A stretch of DNA of 64,000 bases from an uncultured Clostridia bacterium (lineage in GTDB: Bacteria; Bacillota; Clostridia; Oscillospirales; Acutalibacteraceae): NCBI GenBank assembly GCA_946183365.1, contig CAMHAH010000005.1, forward strand, positions 1 to 64,000. Direction: 5' to 3'. Of the stretch, positions 25,148 through 34,962 are shown piece by piece. Every line of letters begins with the position of its first letter. Positions within the stretch are counted from its first letter, which is position 1. A program made the translations under genes and the position numbers. The notes below the pieces were generated by a model, which saw only the letters and a list, made by a program, of their open reading frames with translations, made no database searches and had not been told where the DNA came from.

Positions 25148-25687
25148 ATGTCTGGGGTTTATAAAATGACAATAGCCGGATGTGAGCGTGAGCTTCCTCT
25201 TTGCGAGGTAGACGAACATCTCGATATCGCCGCATTTATCATGTTCGGCGATGTTGAGATCACGGAGAAGGCTGCCACGGAGCTGCTCAAGGTCTCTCCC
25301 GAGCACGATATAGTTATTACAGCTGAGGCTAAGGGTATCCCTCTTTGCTATGAGATGGCTCGTCAGGGCTGTGGCAAATACATTATCGCCCGTAAGGGGG
25401 TAAAGGTTTATATGCCCGATCCTATCAGCGTAAACGTTAAGTCTATTACAACGCTCAGCCAACAGACCCTGTTTCTCGGCAGTGACGACGCCGAACGCAT
25501 GAAGGGTAAGCGTGTTTTGATAGTTGACGACGTTATCTCTACCGGTGAGAGCTTGAGAGCGCTTGAAGCGCTTGTTGAAAAATCCGGCGGTAATATAGTC
25601 GGCAAGGCTGCTGTTCTCGCAGAGGGCGACGCTGCTGACAGAGACGATATTATCTTCCTCGAGAAGCTCCCTGTATTTCCAAAGTAA
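25148..25687 (+). CDS. Adenine phosphoribosyltransferase-like protein
   Basis: A 179-residue type I phosphoribosyltransferase with the PRPP motif VLIVDDVISTGESL and an N-terminal hood suggestive of Apt (TAEAKGIPLCYEMARQG, ARKGVKVYMPD). Apt salvages adenine to AMP. The match is to the Apt-like branch found in Clostridia, which differs from the canonical apt, so base specificity is uncertain. RBS AAGGAAGG precedes ATG 25148. It sits between the HIT gene and comEC. Confidence 0.82.
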   Translation: MSGVYKMTIAGCERELPLCEVDEHLDIAAFIMFGDVEITEKAATELLKVSPEHDIVITAEAKGIPLCYEMARQGCGKYIIARKGVKVYMPDPISVNVKSITTLSQQTLFLGSDDAERMKGKRVLIVDDVISTGESLRALEALVEKSGGNIVGKAAVLAEGDAADRDDIIFLEKLPVFPK

Positions 25688-25711
25688 ATGTCTGATCACT
25701 GAGGTGTAATT

Positions 25712-27955
25712 ATGAAGCGATTGACGGCACAGTTTGGTATAACTTACTTTACTGTGCTTTCGATCGCTTTTTATATTTCTGATATCGCTGTTATCATTTT
25801 AGGTTCTGCGGCAGCTGTTGCGTTCATTGTCTTTATGCTTGTTGCTAAGGTGCGTAAGACCGTATTTGTGCCCGCTATGGCGCTTGCTGTCGTTATAGCC
25901 TGCGCGGTGAATATCGGTTTTACTTATCTCTATGCCGAACCGATAAAAGAGCGTTACGGAGATTCTTGCCATGATATTAAAGCGGTGCTTTCAGATGACC
26001 CGTATAAATCATATCATAAGTACTATTATAAGCTCTCGACTACTGAGATAGACGGTGATAAAGTAAAAACCAATATCCTGCTTAAAACTTCTCGCCCAAT
26101 TGAGATAGAGCCGGATGATACTATAGTGTTTACCTCAGAGTTAAAAACCAATGAAAATCAGTATTATACATCAAAGGGTTATCTTCTCGCAGCAGACAAT
26201 TATTACTTAGACTATGATGTTATAGAAGCACAGAGCCACTCTTTGTATTACTACGCGATAATGCTCAGAAGATATATGAGCGGTATTTTCGATACACTGC
26301 TGTCCGAGGATACTTCGCCCCTGGCTAAAGCTATATTTGTCGGCGACAAATACTCTATGAGTCTTACCGACAAATACAATTTCAGATACGCCGGAGCTTC
26401 ATACTTTATCGTTGTTTCCGGCTTGCATTTTGCGGTGCTCACACTATTGTTGTATAAGCTGTTAAGGTTTATACGCAACAGATGGGTAGTATTCGTGATA
26501 ATCACTCTTTTTATTCTCATGTATGCGGCAGTTACCGGGTTTCAGCCATCTGTTCTCAGGTCAGGTATCATGATGCTGCTTACTATGGCAGGCAGGACTT
26601 TCAGAAGACAGACCTACCCGCTCAATCATCTTGGCTTTACAGGTATTGTTATGCCTTTCATAGTATCTCCCTACGGAGCGGGTGATATAGGACTGATACT
26701 CTCGTTCTATTCTACGCTCGCAATTTTGTTGTGGGCAACGCCGATAGCTCGCGCGATATCGCTTAAGGATAAGTTTGGCGTTATCTATCACTTCGATCCA
26801 AAGGGCTATCTGTATAAGCTGAGAAATAAATCAAAAGGACAGAGGTCTGCGTCTGTGAAAACATCAGACGTCATAACTATGAAAAAGCTATATAACACTG
26901 TAGCTTCAATGATCTTAGTCAGCCTTGCCGCCAATATGCTTGTGTTTCCCATATCTGTATTCGTATTCAGAGAGTTTTCGCTCGTTACTCTTCTTTCTTC
27001 GCTCTTATTGTATATACCGATTTATCTGATATTGGTTTTATCTTTAGCTGTCTGTATATTGTTTCCGCTCGGTCCGATAAAGTATATCGCTGTACTCCTT
27101 TCTTATCCGCTGAATATGCTGTGTCGGTTTGTACTGTGGATAGTTGAAACGCTTGCCAATCTTCCTTTCTCATATATCAGGGTGAGCAGCGTATACTTTT
27201 ATGTTTGGCTCATAGTCACGATAATCCTCGGCGCGTTAGTCATCATATTCAGAAGAAAGTATAAGATATTTCACTTTGCTGTTTTGATCTCGTTTATAGT
27301 ATTCGTTTCCGGGTGGCTCATAACAACATTTATAAATCTTAATACGTTCGATTTGGATGTGTACTCATGCAAAGACGGATTATGTGTCGCTGTAAACTAT
27401 AAGGGAACATTGCACCTTTTATCATTTGACACAAAGTATAAAACCGCCAATGATATCGCCGAAGATCTTTTGTTTAAGTACGGCAGAGCCCAAACGGTGT
27501 TTTGTAAGGACGAAAAGGATCTCGCTCGCTATAACTACTATATGGACGATAAATTTGCAATTTCTAATTATTTGCTGTATGATAAGTATAATCAAACAAA
27601 AACAATAGAAAATGAGATCCGTTTTAATAAGGACAGTACGTTTATACTTGATGATGATCTCACATTGACGGTAAGCGTAGGTTCAGGTAAACCGATCTGT
27701 TATCTGATATCCGAAAAGAAAGATGTTCTGATAATCCCGAGGAACTACAAATTAAGAAATATACCTGAGAATATGCGGCGTCCTGACACTATAGTTACCG
27801 CTGAGATTATCGACGACGCCGAGGCTCTTAGCTGTACCGACCTTATAATCAGCGCGTCAAAGGAAAAAGCAGAAGAGATATCTGAGAATATGGCTTCTTG
27901 CTGTGAGAACATTTACACCACCGCAAACGGTAATGTGAAATATAAGCTGAGGTGA
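25712..27955 (+). CDS. comEC: ComEC/Rec2-type DNA uptake channel with degenerate C-terminal domain
   Basis: A 747-residue multi-spanning membrane protein. An N-terminal DUF4131-like OB segment (residues 20-180) is followed by the Competence domain with about ten helices (YRFAGASYFIVVSGLHFAVLTL-type motif near 230). ComEC imports single-stranded DNA across the membrane. The C-terminal part (about 545-747) corresponds in position to the metallo-beta-lactamase-like domain but has no HxHxDH metal motif and no DxGQGD stretch, so the proposed nuclease site is missing. Cotranscribed with holA 4 bp downstream, a frequent pairing. Confidence 0.9.
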   Translation: MKRLTAQFGITYFTVLSIAFYISDIAVIILGSAAAVAFIVFMLVAKVRKTVFVPAMALAVVIACAVNIGFTYLYAEPIKERYGDSCHDIKAVLSDDPYKSYHKYYYKLSTTEIDGDKVKTNILLKTSRPIEIEPDDTIVFTSELKTNENQYYTSKGYLLAADNYYLDYDVIEAQSHSLYYYAIMLRRYMSGIFDTLLSEDTSPLAKAIFVGDKYSMSLTDKYNFRYAGASYFIVVSGLHFAVLTLLLYKLLRFIRNRWVVFVIITLFILMYAAVTGFQPSVLRSGIMMLLTMAGRTFRRQTYPLNHLGFTGIVMPFIVSPYGAGDIGLILSFYSTLAILLWATPIARAISLKDKFGVIYHFDPKGYLYKLRNKSKGQRSASVKTSDVITMKKLYNTVASMILVSLAANMLVFPISVFVFREFSLVTLLSSLLLYIPIYLILVLSLAVCILFPLGPIKYIAVLLSYPLNMLCRFVLWIVETLANLPFSYIRVSSVYFYVWLIVTIILGALVIIFRRKYKIFHFAVLISFIVFVSGWLITTFINLNTFDLDVYSCKDGLCVAVNYKGTLHLLSFDTKYKTANDIAEDLLFKYGRAQTVFCKDEKDLARYNYYMDDKFAISNYLLYDKYNQTKTIENEIRFNKDSTFILDDDLTLTVSVGSGKPICYLISEKKDVLIIPRNYKLRNIPENMRRPDTIVTAEIIDDAEALSCTDLIISASKEKAEEISENMASCCENIYTTANGNVKYKLR

Positions 27956-27959
27956 ATAT

Positions 27960-29006
27960 ATGTATACCGAGAGCGAATTGAAAAAGCACTTGAACAGCGG
28001 TCATTACAAAAATGTTTATCTTTGCTTCGGCGAAGAAAAGATGCTTGTAAAACGTTCCGTCGAGCTTATAGAAAAGAAAATATCAGGCGGAGATCTCAAC
28101 GAATTCAATTATCATGTTTTTGATAATGACAGCGACATAGCCGAAATCTCGATATGCGCTGATATGATACCTTTCATGAGCGAATGGAATATTATCCGCA
28201 TATCCGATATGGATATCGATAAGCTTCGTAAGGATGATTTTGACGCTCTTATGAAGATACTAAAAGCCCTGCCCGAGAGTACGGTCGTGATAATATCTAT
28301 GCCTACTCTTGAAGTGACCTCTAAAACCGCTAAGTCTCAATTAAAAAAGCTCATTACTTTTGCTGATAAAAACGGAGCTTGTATTGAGCTTACTCACCGC
28401 AGCGGCCTCGCGCTTGAAAGAGATATGTGCAAGTGGGCTAAGGCAGGAGGTTGCTCTATGAGCGAGCTGACCGCTCATAAGCTTATTCAGTTCGCAGGTG
28501 AAGATCTCAACAGACTTAACGCTGAGATGAAAAAGCTCACCGCATATGCAGACGGCAGAGAGATAACGCCCGAAATGATCGAGCTCTTGGTGCCTAAAAC
28601 CGCTGAGGCGAGCGTATATGACCTGTTCGGCATGATAGTTGACGGAAACACAGATAAAGCTCTCGCAGCGGTTTCTGTACTGTTTTATCAGCAGGTGAGC
28701 GGAGTGTATATCTGTACAGTTTTATCAGGCGCTTATATAGACGCTTATCGCGCTCGCGTAGGGGCTGACGCGGGTAAGCCGATCGATATGATAGGTGAGG
28801 ACTTCGGATATAAAAACAGGACATGGGTGCTTTCAAAACTCCAAAAGCAGATACGCAGAGTTACTACCACTTCATTAAGAAAAAGTATCGACGAGCTTTT
28901 AGAGGTACAGACAAGGCTTGTTACCGAGATGGTAGATGAAAGGACAGAGATCGAGCGTCTGGTTTGTAAGCTTGTATTGATAGCGGAGGACAGGTCGGAT
29001 GACTGA
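27960..29006 (+). CDS. holA: DNA polymerase III subunit delta
   Basis: A 348-residue clamp-loader subunit. N-terminal VYLCFGEEKMLVKRSVELIEKKI is the typical HolA opening (FGEExxL), and a lid and C-terminal helical collar domain follow (EDLNRLNAEMKKLTAYADG, VYDLFGMIVDGNTDKAL). Delta opens the beta clamp. It overlaps the TOPRIM gene by 8 bp and lies directly after comEC. Confidence 0.93.
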   Translation: MYTESELKKHLNSGHYKNVYLCFGEEKMLVKRSVELIEKKISGGDLNEFNYHVFDNDSDIAEISICADMIPFMSEWNIIRISDMDIDKLRKDDFDALMKILKALPESTVVIISMPTLEVTSKTAKSQLKKLITFADKNGACIELTHRSGLALERDMCKWAKAGGCSMSELTAHKLIQFAGEDLNRLNAEMKKLTAYADGREITPEMIELLVPKTAEASVYDLFGMIVDGNTDKALAAVSVLFYQQVSGVYICTVLSGAYIDAYRARVGADAGKPIDMIGEDFGYKNRTWVLSKLQKQIRRVTTTSLRKSIDELLEVQTRLVTEMVDERTEIERLVCKLVLIAEDRSDD

Positions 29007-29670
29007 TAAGCTTGAACTCAGAGAAGCTGTGATAGTAGAAGGCAGATATGATAAGATCAAGCTGAGCGAGTTTATCTCTACCCCGATATTCGAGACCGGA
29101 GGCTTCAGAGTTTTCAAGGATAAAGAGAAACAAGAGCTCATAAGAGCTGTAGCACAGCGCAGAGGAATTCTGATAATGACCGACGTTGATTCCGCGGGCT
29201 TTGTTATCAGAAATTTTCTCAAGGGGATAGTACCGCCTGAAAAGATAAAACACGCTTATATTCCTACGATCAAAGGTAAAGAAAAGCGAAAAGCGGAACC
29301 GTCTAAAGAAGGAACATTAGGAGTAGAGGGTATTGACAGAGATAGCCTGATACGATCTATCCTCGACAGCGGAGCGCATATAGAAAATGTAAATAGTGCT
29401 GTAGAGAACGGCGAGGCACGCGTGTCTGATCGCCAAGCTGTATCCGATAATAATGAAGATATTCCGCATTCAGAAATCACAAAGCTCGATTTTTATGAAT
29501 ACGGTCTGACTGGTTCGCCCAATTCCGCTGCGTATAGGGAAGAGGTGCTTTCAGATTTAGAACTTCCCAAGTACCTTACCGTTAACGCTATGATATCCGC
29601 TGTAAATTGTCTTTTCACCAAAAATGAATTTGAAAAGTATCTATCTGAAATAAATACTGATAAAAAATAA
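28999..29670 (+). CDS. TOPRIM-DUF4093 protein, ribonuclease M5-like
   Basis: A 223-residue protein. Residues 1-100 form a TOPRIM domain: EAVIVEGRYDKIKL has the catalytic Glu, and MTDVDSAGF the DxD. This is as in RnmV, which matures 5S rRNA. It carries a longer middle (KGKEKRKAEPSKEGTLGVEGID) and a C-terminal DUF4093-like part (TKLDFYEYGLTGSPNSAAYREEVL). In Clostridia this form is usually annotated as ribonuclease M5; 5S processing is inferred. A terminator follows the stop codon. Confidence 0.87.
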   Translation: MTDKLELREAVIVEGRYDKIKLSEFISTPIFETGGFRVFKDKEKQELIRAVAQRRGILIMTDVDSAGFVIRNFLKGIVPPEKIKHAYIPTIKGKEKRKAEPSKEGTLGVEGIDRDSLIRSILDSGAHIENVNSAVENGEARVSDRQAVSDNNEDIPHSEITKLDFYEYGLTGSPNSAAYREEVLSDLELPKYLTVNAMISAVNCLFTKNEFEKYLSEINTDKK

Positions 29671-29694
29671 GGCTGTTCGTGTGAACAGCCTTTT
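29671..29694 (+). terminator. Rho-independent terminator
   Basis: GGCTGTTC/GAACAGCC stem, 4 nt loop, TTTT. It lies between convergent genes. Confidence 0.85.
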
Positions 29695-29710
29695 GTTATG
29701 TTATATTGGA

Positions 29711-30445
29711 TCACTCGGCGTCTTCCCAGTTATGCCATACGTTCTGGATATCATCGTTATCCTCGAACATATCAAGCATCTTCTGCATCTTTTCCTGAGT
29801 ATCGGGATCGTCTATTTTTGTGTATGTAGAGGGTACCTGCTCGACCTCTGCAGAAGCAAACTCATAGCCCTTTGCCTCGAGATCATCGCGAACGGCGCTG
29901 AGATCCTCGGGCTCGGTATAAACCGTGAAGATATCATCGTCGGCTTCAAAATCCGCTGCGCCCGCTTCAAGAGCGTCTTCCATAACGGCATCTTCTTCTT
30001 TTTCGAGATCCTCACGCTCGATTATGAGAACGCCTTTTTTCTCAAACATAAAGCCTACGCAACCCGGAGTGCCCATATTGCCGCCGAACTTATCAAAGTA
30101 ATGTCTTACCTCACCGGCGGTACGGTTGCGGTTATCTGTGAGAGCCTCTACGATAACGGCAACGCCGCAGGGACCGTAGCCTTCATATGTTACAGCTTCA
30201 TAGTCGGCAGCCTCGCCGCCCTGAGCCTTCTTGATGATACGCTCGATGTTGTCGTTAGGAACATTAGCGGCTTTAGCTTTTGCGATACAATCTCTGAGCT
30301 TAGAGTTAACGTTGGGGTCAGCGCTGCCTCCGTCGCGGATAGCTACCATGAGCTCTCTGCCGATCTTGGTGAAAACCTTGGCGCGAGCCGCGTCGTTCTT
30401 ACCCTTTTTCTGTTTGATAGTGCTCCATTTATTATGTCCTGACAT
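29711..30445 (-). CDS. yebC: YebC/PmpR family protein
   Basis: A 244-residue protein of full family length. N-terminus [24 protein letters not shown] is diagnostic; [33 protein letters not shown] and [29 protein letters not shown] follow. Members act as DNA-binding regulators or as translation factors that relieve proline stalling. It is a single-gene unit on the minus strand between two plus-strand operons. The long plus-strand reading frame over it is a codon-bias shadow. Confidence 0.97.
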   Translation of the reverse strand: MSGHNKWSTIKQKKGKNDAARAKVFTKIGRELMVAIRDGGSADPNVNSKLRDCIAKAKAANVPNDNIERIIKKAQGGEAADYEAVTYEGYGPCGVAVIVEALTDNRNRTAGEVRHYFDKFGGNMGTPGCVGFMFEKKGVLIIEREDLEKEEDAVMEDALEAGAADFEADDDIFTVYTEPEDLSAVRDDLEAKGYEFASAEVEQVPSTYTKIDDPDTQEKMQKMLDMFEDNDDIQNVWHNWEDAE

Positions 30446-30538
30446 TGTTTATCATTCCTTTTTCTTATATTTAACTTATATAATATAACACAAATCAGGA
30501 TTATTGAAAATATTAGTTACAATTTTGTAATAACTCTA

Positions 30539-30567
30539 TTGTGGAATATTTGCCTATGTGATAAAAT
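30539..30567 (+). promoter_or_regulatory. SigA-type promoter of the yicC-rsgA run
   Basis: TTGTGG, 17 bp, TAAAAT, 35 bp before the TTG start of yicC. No strong terminator or second promoter is obvious until 43126, so it may drive a transcript of over 12 kb. Confidence 0.5.
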
Positions 30568-30602
30568 TGTTTATGTAAAAAGAGATAAAAGGGGGTATTT
30601 CT

Positions 30603-31481
30603 TTGGTTATGTCTATGACGGGCTTCGGCAGGGCTGAGGTTTCTGTCGGAACCCGAGATATAATTGTAGAGATCAAGAGCGTTAACCATCGCTATTTTGA
30701 GTTTTCCTGCCGCACCACAAGAGGCTACAGCTTCCTTGAGGATAAGCTCAAGAAGTATGTGAATGAGAAGGTCAGCCGCGGTAAGGTGGATATGTATGTA
30801 AGCGTTACCGAGAACGACGATACCGCTGTAGAGGTCGAGCTCAACAAGCCGCTTGTCAAGGGCTATATCGACGCTATGAGAGTTATGGCGGACGAGTATG
30901 AGATACAGGATGATATCTCTGTTTCTGTTCTGTCACGCTTCGGTGATGTTTTTCAGATCAGCCGTCCTCCTGCTGATGAAGAAGCTGTTTTCAATGATGT
31001 TAAGGTCGCTGCCGACGCCGCTCTCGAGCAATTCTTATCTATGCGCGAGGCTGAGGGTGAAAAGCTCAAGGCTGATATCCTCTCCCGCTCTGAGACTATT
31101 ATGAATATCGTCGGCGAGATAGAGGAACGCTCACCCGTAACGGTACAGGAGTATCGCGACAGGCTCTACGCTAAGATCAAGGAAGTTTTACAGAGCAACG
31201 ATATTGATGACCAGCGTATTCTGACCGAGGCCGCTATATTCGCCGATAAGGTCGCTGTTGATGAAGAGACCGTCCGTTTGCGCTCTCATTTTGAACAAAT
31301 GCGCTCTTTCCTGGAAAGCAATGTACCCGTAGGCAGAAAGCTTGATTTTATAGTTCAGGAAATGAACCGAGAGGCAAACACGATCGGCTCTAAAGTTAAC
31401 GACTCTAAGCTCGCTCATAAGGTAGTAGATATCAAGGGCGAGATAGAGAAGATCCGCGAACAGGTCCAGAATATCGAGTAA
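30603..31481 (+). CDS. YicC family endoribonuclease
   Basis: A 292-residue YicC/DUF1732 protein. The N-terminus SMTGFGRAE and RHxxFE-like KSVNHRYFEFSCR are diagnostic; the C-terminal DUF1732 has FIVQEMNREANTIGSK. Members cleave RNA as a hexamer. TTG 30603 is favoured because AAGGGGGT sits 6 bp upstream and the start then aligns with family members; ATG 30609 is the alternative. First gene before remA-gmk-rpoZ, as in many Firmicutes. Confidence 0.93.
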   Translation: MVMSMTGFGRAEVSVGTRDIIVEIKSVNHRYFEFSCRTTRGYSFLEDKLKKYVNEKVSRGKVDMYVSVTENDDTAVEVELNKPLVKGYIDAMRVMADEYEIQDDISVSVLSRFGDVFQISRPPADEEAVFNDVKVAADAALEQFLSMREAEGEKLKADILSRSETIMNIVGEIEERSPVTVQEYRDRLYAKIKEVLQSNDIDDQRILTEAAIFADKVAVDEETVRLRSHFEQMRSFLESNVPVGRKLDFIVQEMNREANTIGSKVNDSKLAHKVVDIKGEIEKIREQVQNIE

Positions 31482-31492
31482 CGGAGGAGCAT

Positions 31493-31738
31493 ATGCGTTT
31501 TGTGAATATAGGCTTCGGCAATGTAGTTAATGTCAGCAAGATAGTATCCGTTGTCAGCCCCGAATCAGCGCCTATCAAGCGTATCGTCCAGATGAGCAAG
31601 GCTGCTTCTACTCTTATCGACGCAACATTCGGACGAAAATGCAAGGCTGTCATCATTACCGACAGCGAGTATATCGTATTATCGGCTCTGACTACCGAGA
31701 CTATAGCCGCGAGAATGGAGGACAGCCATGAAGAATAA
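31493..31738 (+). CDS. remA: RemA/DUF370 family regulator
   Basis: An 81-residue protein: FVNIGFGNVVNVSKIVSVVSPESAPIKR then ATFGRKCKAVIITDSEYIVLSAL, matching RemA. RemA oligomerises into rings that bind DNA like a small nucleosome and activates matrix and osmoprotection genes in Bacillus. In Clostridia its targets are unknown. It overlaps gmk by 11 bp. Confidence 0.93.
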   Translation: MRFVNIGFGNVVNVSKIVSVVSPESAPIKRIVQMSKAASTLIDATFGRKCKAVIITDSEYIVLSALTTETIAARMEDSHEE

Positions 31739-32300
31739 AGGTTTGTTGATAGTTTACGCGGGAGCTTCGGGAGTAGGCAAGGGCACTATCATGAAAAAGC
31801 TGCTGGCTTCCGACAGCAATTTCCGTTTATCGGTCTCTGCTACCACAAGAGCTCCCAGAGAGGGAGAGGTCGACGGCAGAGAGTATTACTTTGTATCGCA
31901 TGAGAGATTTGACGAGCTTATAGCCGAGGACGGCTTCCTTGAACACGCCGAATATGTAGGCAACAAATACGGTACGCCTAAGGCGCCTGTGTTTAAAATG
32001 CTCGATGAAGGCTTGGATGTGTTCCTTGAGATCGAGCTCAAGGGCTTTTTGCAGGTCAAGGAAGAATACCCCGAATGTGTGAGCATTTTTATAATACCGC
32101 CTTCATTCGATGAGCTTAAAGCCCGTCTTACAGGCAGAGGCACCGAGAGTGATGAGGTTATTGCCGCTCGTTTACAGACCGCTGAGCAGGAGCTCAGCAA
32201 CCAAAGCTTATTCGATTATGTAGTTGTTAATGATGATGTCGACAGAGCCGCAAACGAGGTTTTGTCCATTATCTCAGATATCAAGAATAATAAGGAGTAA
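31728..32300 (+). CDS. gmk: Guanylate kinase
   Basis: A 190-residue kinase phosphorylating GMP. P-loop GASGVGKGTIMKKLL, then SATTRAPREGEVDGREYYFVS for GMP binding, and the lid RGTESDEVIAARL. Full length and in the standard remA-gmk-rpoZ order. Confidence 0.97.
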   Translation: MKNKGLLIVYAGASGVGKGTIMKKLLASDSNFRLSVSATTRAPREGEVDGREYYFVSHERFDELIAEDGFLEHAEYVGNKYGTPKAPVFKMLDEGLDVFLEIELKGFLQVKEEYPECVSIFIIPPSFDELKARLTGRGTESDEVIAARLQTAEQELSNQSLFDYVVVNDDVDRAANEVLSIISDIKNNKE

Positions 32301-32305
32301 TAATT

Positions 32306-32509
32306 ATGAAAAGAGCGTCTTTAGATGATATGTTGACCGGCAAGGAGAGCCGTTACGCACTGGTTATCGGCGTTGCGAAACGCGCGCGAGAGATAGCTGA
32401 CGAATTTAAGGAAGAGGGCGTTATCACTGATGAAAAGCCCGTTCTCCTTGCTATAGAAGATTTCAAAAACCACAAATACAATATCCTTGAAGAGGACGAC
32501 GAGGACTAA
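32306..32509 (+). CDS. rpoZ: RNA polymerase omega subunit
   Basis: A 67-residue omega with RYALVIGVAKRAREIADEF and an acidic C-terminus (EEDDED). It assists assembly of the beta' subunit. Its stop overlaps the priA start (TAATG). In many Firmicutes coaBC lies between rpoZ and priA; it is absent here. Confidence 0.93.
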   Translation: MKRASLDDMLTGKESRYALVIGVAKRAREIADEFKEEGVITDEKPVLLAIEDFKNHKYNILEEDDED

Positions 32510-34944
32510 TGAGCTCAAAGGTAGCTTATATCGCGGTCGAAAACGCGATATATCACTTTGACCGCAAGTTTTCTTATATCGTGCCAGAGGGAATGAACGC
32601 GAAACCCGGCTGCAGGGTAGCCGTTCCTTTCGGCAGAGGCAATTCAAAGCGCCAGGGTATCATCCTATCTATATGCTCCTCGGATGATGACGGTCTGAAA
32701 TCCGTCTCTGAGCTTTTGGATGATGAACCGGTTCTTAATGACGAAATGCTCAGGATGTGCGGCTTTATCAAAAGCCATTGCTTTTGTACCTACTACGACG
32801 CTGTAAAGGCAATGCTGCCGGCGGGTATAAATTATAGATTATCGCTTGAGTATTCCGTAAACAAGGATTTAGGCGACAGATACTATGATCTTTCTGACGA
32901 ATGGCGAAGGATAGTAACTATTATTCGTTCAAAGAATAATAAAGCCGAGAAGCATGATCTTTTGCAGGAGCTCGGGTACTCAGACGCAGCTGTATTGGAA
33001 GAAATGGTGGCTGACGGTGTTCTCACCAAGAATGACGCCGCTTTTCGCAGATTGGGTGATAAGACCGTTAAGATGATCCGTCTTGCGGATGACGCCGAGA
33101 CGATCGCTCAGGGTATGAAATTGAGTTCTAAACAGGAAAGCGTTATAGAACTGCTCAATACCGTCGGTTCCGCTTCGGTCAAAGAGGTATGCTATTATAC
33201 GGGCGTTACTGCTTCGGTCCCCGATACCCTGGTCAGAAAAGGGCTCGCTGTTTATTTTGATGACGAGGTCTTTCGTATTCCGAAGGCGGCTGAGATTGCA
33301 AAAAAGGATATCACTCTTACCGATGAACAGCAAAGGGCTTATGATGGATTATACGAGCTTTATAATTCCGATAAGCCTGAGGTTTCTCTTTTATACGGTA
33401 TAACCGGCTCAGGCAAGACGTCTGTCTTTTTCAAACTCATGGAGCAAGCGGTCAAAGATGATAAGGATGTTATCGTCATGGTGCCCGAGATAGCTCTTAC
33501 GCCTCAGCTTATCGCGATATTCAGAGCGCATTTCGGCGATAAGGTAGCTGTTTTCCACAGCGCTCTTTCGTTGGGTGAACGTCTTGACGAGTATAAGCGC
33601 GTTAGCCGAGGTATAGCAAAGATTGCCGTGGGTACTCGTTCCGCTGTGTTCGCTCCGTTCTCAAACCTCGGACTTATCATAATGGACGAGGAACAGGAAC
33701 ATACATATAAGTCAGAAAGCAAGCCTCGATTTAACGCGAAGGAGCTCGCTAAGTTCCGATGTTCTTATAATAAGGCGTTGTTGCTTTTATCATCCGCTAC
33801 ACCGAGCATAGAAACATACTATCACGCTGATGTCGGCAATTACCATAAGCATACCTTGACTAAAAGATACGGTACCGCTGTTTTGCCCGATGTTATCATT
33901 GCAGATATGAACGAGGAGCTTGAGAGGGGCAATACCGGAGCTTATTCCAATATTCTTTTGCAGAATATTGAAGAGAACCTCGATAACGGTAAGCAAAGCA
34001 TATTGTTGCTTAACCGCAGGGGCTATAACTCTTTTGTTACCTGCAACAGCTGCAAGGAACCGCTTACTTGTCCTAACTGCTCTATATCGCTTACATATCA
34101 CAGTGCGAACAACCGCCTTATGTGTCACTATTGCGGTTATTCTGTACCTTACAGGACTGAGTGTCCCGTATGTCACAGCCACAGCTTAAGGCTCGGCGGA
34201 ACAGGTACACAGCGTGCTGAGGTAGAAATCGCTGAGATCTTCCCTCAAGCAAGGATCCTCAGAATGGATACCGATACCACTATGACCCGTTCTTCACATG
34301 AGAAGAAGCTGACAGCCTTCTCAAACGGTGAGTATGATATACTTGTCGGTACTCAGATGGTTGCTAAGGGCTTGGATTTTCCGAATGTTACCTTGGTAGG
34401 TGTGCTTAACGCCGACCGTATGCTTTACCTTGACGATTACAGAAGCTATGAGAACACTTTTTCTCTGCTTACACAGGTAGTCGGGCGTTCGGGCCGCGGT
34501 AAGGATAAAGGAAGGGCTATCATCCAGACCTTTACCCCCGAGAACCCTATAATAGCTCTTGCCGCGAGACAGGATTATGACGCGTTTTATCAGTCTGAGA
34601 TAGGTATTCGCAAGGCTATGCTGTACCCTCCGTTCGCGTCTATATGTATGGTTGGCTTTGTCGCGGAGAACGCAAAGCTCGCTGAAACCGCGGCTATGGC
34701 TTTTACTGCTATGATGACGGATATGATAAAAGCTGATTATTCTGATATTCCGTTAAGAGTTCTCGGCCCGTCACAGGCTGCAGTGTTCAAGGTAAGCAAT
34801 AAATACAGATATAAGCTGATACTCAAATGCCGTAACGACAATCGCTTTCGTGAGATGCTCTCTCGTATGCTGATCGGTTTTTCATCAGATAAGAAGCTTA
34901 ACGGCGTTACGGTCTACGCGGATATGGATCCGCTTTCATTATAG
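32509..34944 (+). CDS. priA: Primosomal protein N' (PriA helicase)
   Basis: An 811-residue replication-restart helicase. N-terminal 3'-DNA-binding domain (1-105), winged helix, Walker A GITGSGKTSVFF, DEEQ-type Walker B IIMDEEQEHTYKSE, and a zinc region with eight cysteines (CNSCKEPLTCPNC, CHYCGYSVPYRTECPVC). Later come GTQMVAKGLDFPNVTLVG and QVVGRSGRG. All parts are present and length fits. PriA reloads the replisome at stalled forks. Confidence 0.97.
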   Translation: MSSKVAYIAVENAIYHFDRKFSYIVPEGMNAKPGCRVAVPFGRGNSKRQGIILSICSSDDDGLKSVSELLDDEPVLNDEMLRMCGFIKSHCFCTYYDAVKAMLPAGINYRLSLEYSVNKDLGDRYYDLSDEWRRIVTIIRSKNNKAEKHDLLQELGYSDAAVLEEMVADGVLTKNDAAFRRLGDKTVKMIRLADDAETIAQGMKLSSKQESVIELLNTVGSASVKEVCYYTGVTASVPDTLVRKGLAVYFDDEVFRIPKAAEIAKKDITLTDEQQRAYDGLYELYNSDKPEVSLLYGITGSGKTSVFFKLMEQAVKDDKDVIVMVPEIALTPQLIAIFRAHFGDKVAVFHSALSLGERLDEYKRVSRGIAKIAVGTRSAVFAPFSNLGLIIMDEEQEHTYKSESKPRFNAKELAKFRCSYNKALLLLSSATPSIETYYHADVGNYHKHTLTKRYGTAVLPDVIIADMNEELERGNTGAYSNILLQNIEENLDNGKQSILLLNRRGYNSFVTCNSCKEPLTCPNCSISLTYHSANNRLMCHYCGYSVPYRTECPVCHSHSLRLGGTGTQRAEVEIAEIFPQARILRMDTDTTMTRSSHEKKLTAFSNGEYDILVGTQMVAKGLDFPNVTLVGVLNADRMLYLDDYRSYENTFSLLTQVVGRSGRGKDKGRAIIQTFTPENPIIALAARQDYDAFYQSEIGIRKAMLYPPFASICMVGFVAENAKLAETAAMAFTAMMTDMIKADYSDIPLRVLGPSQAAVFKVSNKYRYKLILKCRNDNRFREMLSRMLIGFSSDKKLNGVTVYADMDPLSL

Positions 34945-34962
34945 TTTACAGGAGTAATATAA

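Noticed and set aside
29681..30442. 253-codon plus-strand frame opposite yebC
   Set aside because: yebC on the minus strand is a clear family member; the plus frame has no ribosome binding site or recognisable protein.
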